64,000 bases of DNA from assembly GCA_019614645.1 (NCBI GenBank), contig JABWDB010000002.1, forward strand, positions 25,967,501-26,031,500, read 5' to 3'. Under the pieces are notes generated by a model. That model was not told the origin of the DNA. It did no database searches and saw only the letters and a list, made by a program, of their open reading frames with translations. Both the position numbers and the translations under genes were made by a program. Source of the DNA: Stratiolaelaps scimitus (taxonomy: Eukaryota > Arthropoda > Arachnida > Mesostigmata > Laelapidae). Positions 60,501 through 64,000 of the stretch are shown in pieces (position 1 is the first letter of the stretch; each line of letters begins with the position of its first letter).

Positions 60501-61558
60501 GATTAGTGTTCACAATTAATTTTTAACCGCAATCGCATTAAGTTAATGCTCCGACCAACTTGGAACACATTAAAATGTATACATCATCGACACTAAATGC
60601 GAACAGATTCATTAATTGGGTTACCCAAACCGTTTCAGTTGATGAGAGTCGTGCCTACCTATTTGGGACTGTCCGAGTTATTCTCGGAGCTGGATATATG
60701 CTCACACGTGTGACAAACTCGGCCACACGCACCCTACCCTTCAAAGAGCCGGCATCCCCTTTTGAGCGTTCTACGATTGCAGTGCAAATTCATTTGGATT
60801 CAGTTGAGTTAGACGGAGGCCGCATTATTCAGTCCCGGGCGGTAGCTGGTGCAGTGTGGACCACCGACGCCGGCGACGGTGACGCCCGATCACCGGGCGG
60901 AATATGTAATTTTGGGCAGCTTCTACATGGCCAGGTGATGCATAAATTGAAGATAGAAAGGAGTTGTTGGAGGTGAGTGAAGAGCTGTTGGAAGTAAGTA
61001 TGGCCTAACAACTAACTAACAAGTACAGATCATCTCATTTTATGCCTCGCCCACACTCTGCAACTGAGCACCACCAACATGGTAAACTTTTCCCTGTGTT
61101 TCAACCATGTGTGGGCTTCAACCGTCAGAGTCTTCGCTTCCAAACCTGCTCCCGTTCCTCCCTCCGTCATCTCTAGTCTCGGTCTTGTGATCAAACTTTT
61201 GCGGGTCTTTTTGTCTCTTATTTTTTACGCTCTCTCAAAGAAGCGCTTCAACTCTGCTATTGCGACAGCAGACATGGGCCCTTGCAACCACAAGCACAGA
61301 CAGTAGTGTAGCCAGCAGCATTTTTCCACAAAATCTACAGAGGAGAACCAACCAACTTACGAGTGCTGAGTTGAAAAACGCCCTCCCGTTTCTCTATCAT
61401 AACTTAGATTGCATCCAGATAAGTTCGATGTAGCTGTACTGTATATTGAGCTACTAGTGACGTGTATCAATTCGGGGAAATAGAAAAAGCATGTCTAAAT
61501 AGTAAGCAAGGAGGCAACTGTCATCACGCGAATATCTGCTAGAATTACCTGCTGCAAG

Positions 61559-61601
61559 GTATTAATTAGCGAATTAATACTGCTAGTGCTAGATGCACTA
61601 G
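61559..61601. repeat. Two adjacent perfect hairpins
   Basis: GTATTAATT/AGCG/AATTAATAC (61559-61580) is followed two bases later by CTAGTGC/TAGAT/GCACTAG (61583-61601). Confidence 0.85.
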
Positions 61602-64000
61602 TTATACTTTCACAACTGAAACCGCATGTGTACACCGTGAAACCCTTAAGATGTGCACACACTTTCATGGTACGACCTGTCCATTTATGGATAGGCAAAC
61701 CCCATTGATTTCATCAGACATTATCACTCAAATGCACATGCATTAGTTAGTTGGGTCGACATATTCGTTGAAAGCCTAAGCTAAAAAAAATCGAAACATT
61801 TAATAATGAACAAACAAAGTGTTTAGCTATCGTGAACAAGAGTCGTTGTTCCCGTCACCTTTGATCGATATTTCCACCACCATTAGTCATCTAGAACTCA
61901 AGTTTAGATTCTGTTCCGCGGCACTGGACAAGATTGTGTGAGTACTTTCATCGTTATACGCGTTCTCGTTAAATGTGTTGCAATGAAGAGCGTAGTTCAC
62001 TAACCGCCGTCGATGTCGAGCTCAGTTGGTAATGCGTGTGTATATGACAGGGTTTTTCCCAATTCGAGTAATTAGCATCAAGGCAAAGCCCAGTCCTCTT
62101 CAGTTTAGAGTGGCATTGGTTCACTTGATGTGAATAGGCATCGCCGATTAATATTGGCGAGTAACAATGACCCAAATGGCCGGCTTTCGGCCTTAGTATT
62201 TAGGACCGTTTACGTATTCAATCATGGATATGCTTACGGTTGGGATACGGTCGGGATGACAACCTTTGTGGATATTCTGATTACGTGTATATGTTTGCAG
62301 GTACTCCAGCTTCAGCATAGATAATTTAGTTGGGATTGGCCTCACTATATATAATATATAGTACCGGGATAAATTAGTTGACGCCACCCGATCTCTATGT
62401 TAATGAACCTCAGCACAGATGAGCACAGTGACCCATTTTTTAATTATTATAAACACCTATGCTCAACCACTTCTTCACACCACACACTGAGACACTGTAT
62501 GCTACTTAATGCGATTCTGCCATTTGCGCCAATCTAGCCGAAGCCGGGTTCGAAACGTGACAGTCTCAACCCCTTTTGAATTCATTGTCCTGTTATGTTG
62601 TCATCACTAAGCCTATTTTGACCTTACAATTACATTTAATTATCATTTCTGTTGCCCTAATGCACCGCATAATTATTGTAACATTCAACTCTCTTGCAAT
62701 AATTTCGTTGTTTAGCTGACATACCCAAATAATCTGGTAAAATAGACCCATTACCTTGTAACGGCTAATCTGTTGGCGTATTGACGTGAGCCAGTCTCAC
62801 TATTCCTGTTGCTGCGTGACCTTAAGGCAAAGCTACCCTAAATCTTGTTTTTACGTTATTTCCGCATTGATGTTTTTTAGAAATTCTCAGCAGACTTCAA
62901 AAAGAAAAAAAACAATTCATATGGCAGAGAAATGTCGTTTTTTTGTGTATCTATTGTATTTAAGCCCGAAAACTAAGCAACCTGCATATTTGATGGCTGA
63001 CGCGTCCTTAACGTTGTCAACATTCACACGTTGTCGAAATAACGACCCAAAAAATCATCGAAATTGCTATAGGCGTTTTCGAGATCGACTCCGTGGGGCT
63101 TCGAGACGTGTGTAACATTTCGAGCAAGATACGTTATCACTATTTTAACATATCCATTTCTGCGTCAGATGTTGTATACGTATCTAATGGGTGGATAGTG
63201 AAAATTGGGAAATTGAAAATTAGGAAACACAGACATAATAATCTGCTGCTAGAGGTCAGTTGTGATTGAGTTCGAATTTGGTCGAAGGAGCGTAAACATT
63301 AATGTTTGCTTATTACACTGAGCCCTGCCAGACAATGGCGAAGGCACCGTTGTCTCAAATTCAAGGCTGAGTACAAGTTGCAAACAGACGAATTAAGGCG
63401 CACATCGTAATGTACTGCACAATAGAAACGAGATAATCGTATTAGAGGAGTACTGAACAATAAAATGAACAAATAGCCGTGTCAATGGAGCAGGACAATA
63501 ATTGATTCTGCGAATCTGGTGGCAAAACGAGCGCTGCATATATTTATTCTACAGTCCTCGTTGATTGTTAGAATATTCGCGGATAGCGTAATCGTGATGG
63601 AGGGCTAGAACATATTGAACAATTCGTCTTCGCCCCAACTGCGATGCCGACATATAAGCATAAGCAACCAGGTCTAACATTTAAACTGATTTTTAACTGA
63701 ACTAGAATTGCGAACTTGTTTACGGATTTATACATTACGGATTTAATATAAATGTCACTATTATTACGATAATTCTATAAATGTTACATAAAACTGTGTT
63801 TCAGAAATATTAGCCATTTTATTCTACCGCATTATCAGAGTTAGCCAACTGCAGGCTTAAAATTACATGAGTGATTTTCTACTAATTATCCCCTGGCAAT
63901 ACCATGCACTATCTTAAAATCATCAATAGTAATTTTTTTTGAGAGAAGGACATTTTTTTCAAACGCGCGGGCGCGGTCAGAGACATACCAATCACTGTGG

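Larger units (their letters stand above)
54301..64000. other. No recognised gene; AT-rich
   Basis: Open frames up to 148 codons (54652-55098) show no family. Contains an (AT)n array (57557-57581), GTC/ATC triplets near 58965-59015, paired short hairpins at 61559-61601, and direct repeats of TACGGATTTA near 63720-63745. Nothing ties these to a gene. Confidence 0.5.

Noticed and set aside
60560..60976. A 138-codon plus-strand gene
   Set aside because: No domain, no splice context and no coding-like conservation that can be judged here.
62014..62075. A-box-like GAGCTCAGTTGGTAATGCG suggesting a tRNA gene
   Set aside because: No B box at the right distance (TTTTTCCCAATTCGAG is poor) and no closing acceptor stem.
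1..64000. CRISPR arrays, bacterial operons or phage genes
   Set aside because: The sequence is clearly eukaryotic: spliced exons, long introns, microsatellites, mariner; no evenly spaced repeat arrays.

Overview
This window is eukaryotic and most probably from an arthropod. The genes are broken into phase-compatible exons with GT/AG borders, introns run to several kilobases, (AT)n microsatellites are frequent, and there are relics of a mariner transposon and a tRNA-derived SINE. The one gene I recognise belongs to the Sidestep family, which is known from arthropods. Intron richness and repeat style would fit a chelicerate such as a mite, but that is only a guess.

The gene lies on the minus strand. 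Eleven exons between 21986 and 3581 join without a single phase conflict into about 1,184 residues: five Ig domains, one fibronectin type III domain, one transmembrane helix and a Ser/Pro/Gln-rich cytoplasmic tail. This is the Sidestep layout, and the family signature segments are present. A start codon with signal peptide is not certain. The best candidate is an exon at 29139-28989 whose hydrophobic core is a poly-leucine run written by a CAG/CTG repeat; its reading phase matches the first Ig exon. At the 3' end the gene either stops at 3581 or splices from 3632 to a further exon at 3427-3152.

Inside the gene, several Ig loops carry low-complexity Gly/Ser/Gln insertions, one of them as an exon of its own. 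The introns hold a SINE-like copy (18475-18562), a second diverged copy lodged in a decayed mariner (27567-28545), and a 45-bp module present twice at 41/45 identity. One module copy is bracketed by a perfect 16-bp direct repeat.

From about 29.2 kb to the end I recognise no protein-coding gene. This part alternates between AT-rich sequence and GC-richer blocks (29.2-29.5, 31.1-32.4, 38.7-40.3, 42.7-43.0, 49.0-49.9, 51.4-54.2 kb) full of triplet repeats and CT/GA-skewed low complexity. These could be untranslated leader exons or regulatory sequence. The first 3.1 kb is also without a recognised gene, but holds a perfect 25-bp inverted repeat with a 4-nt loop.
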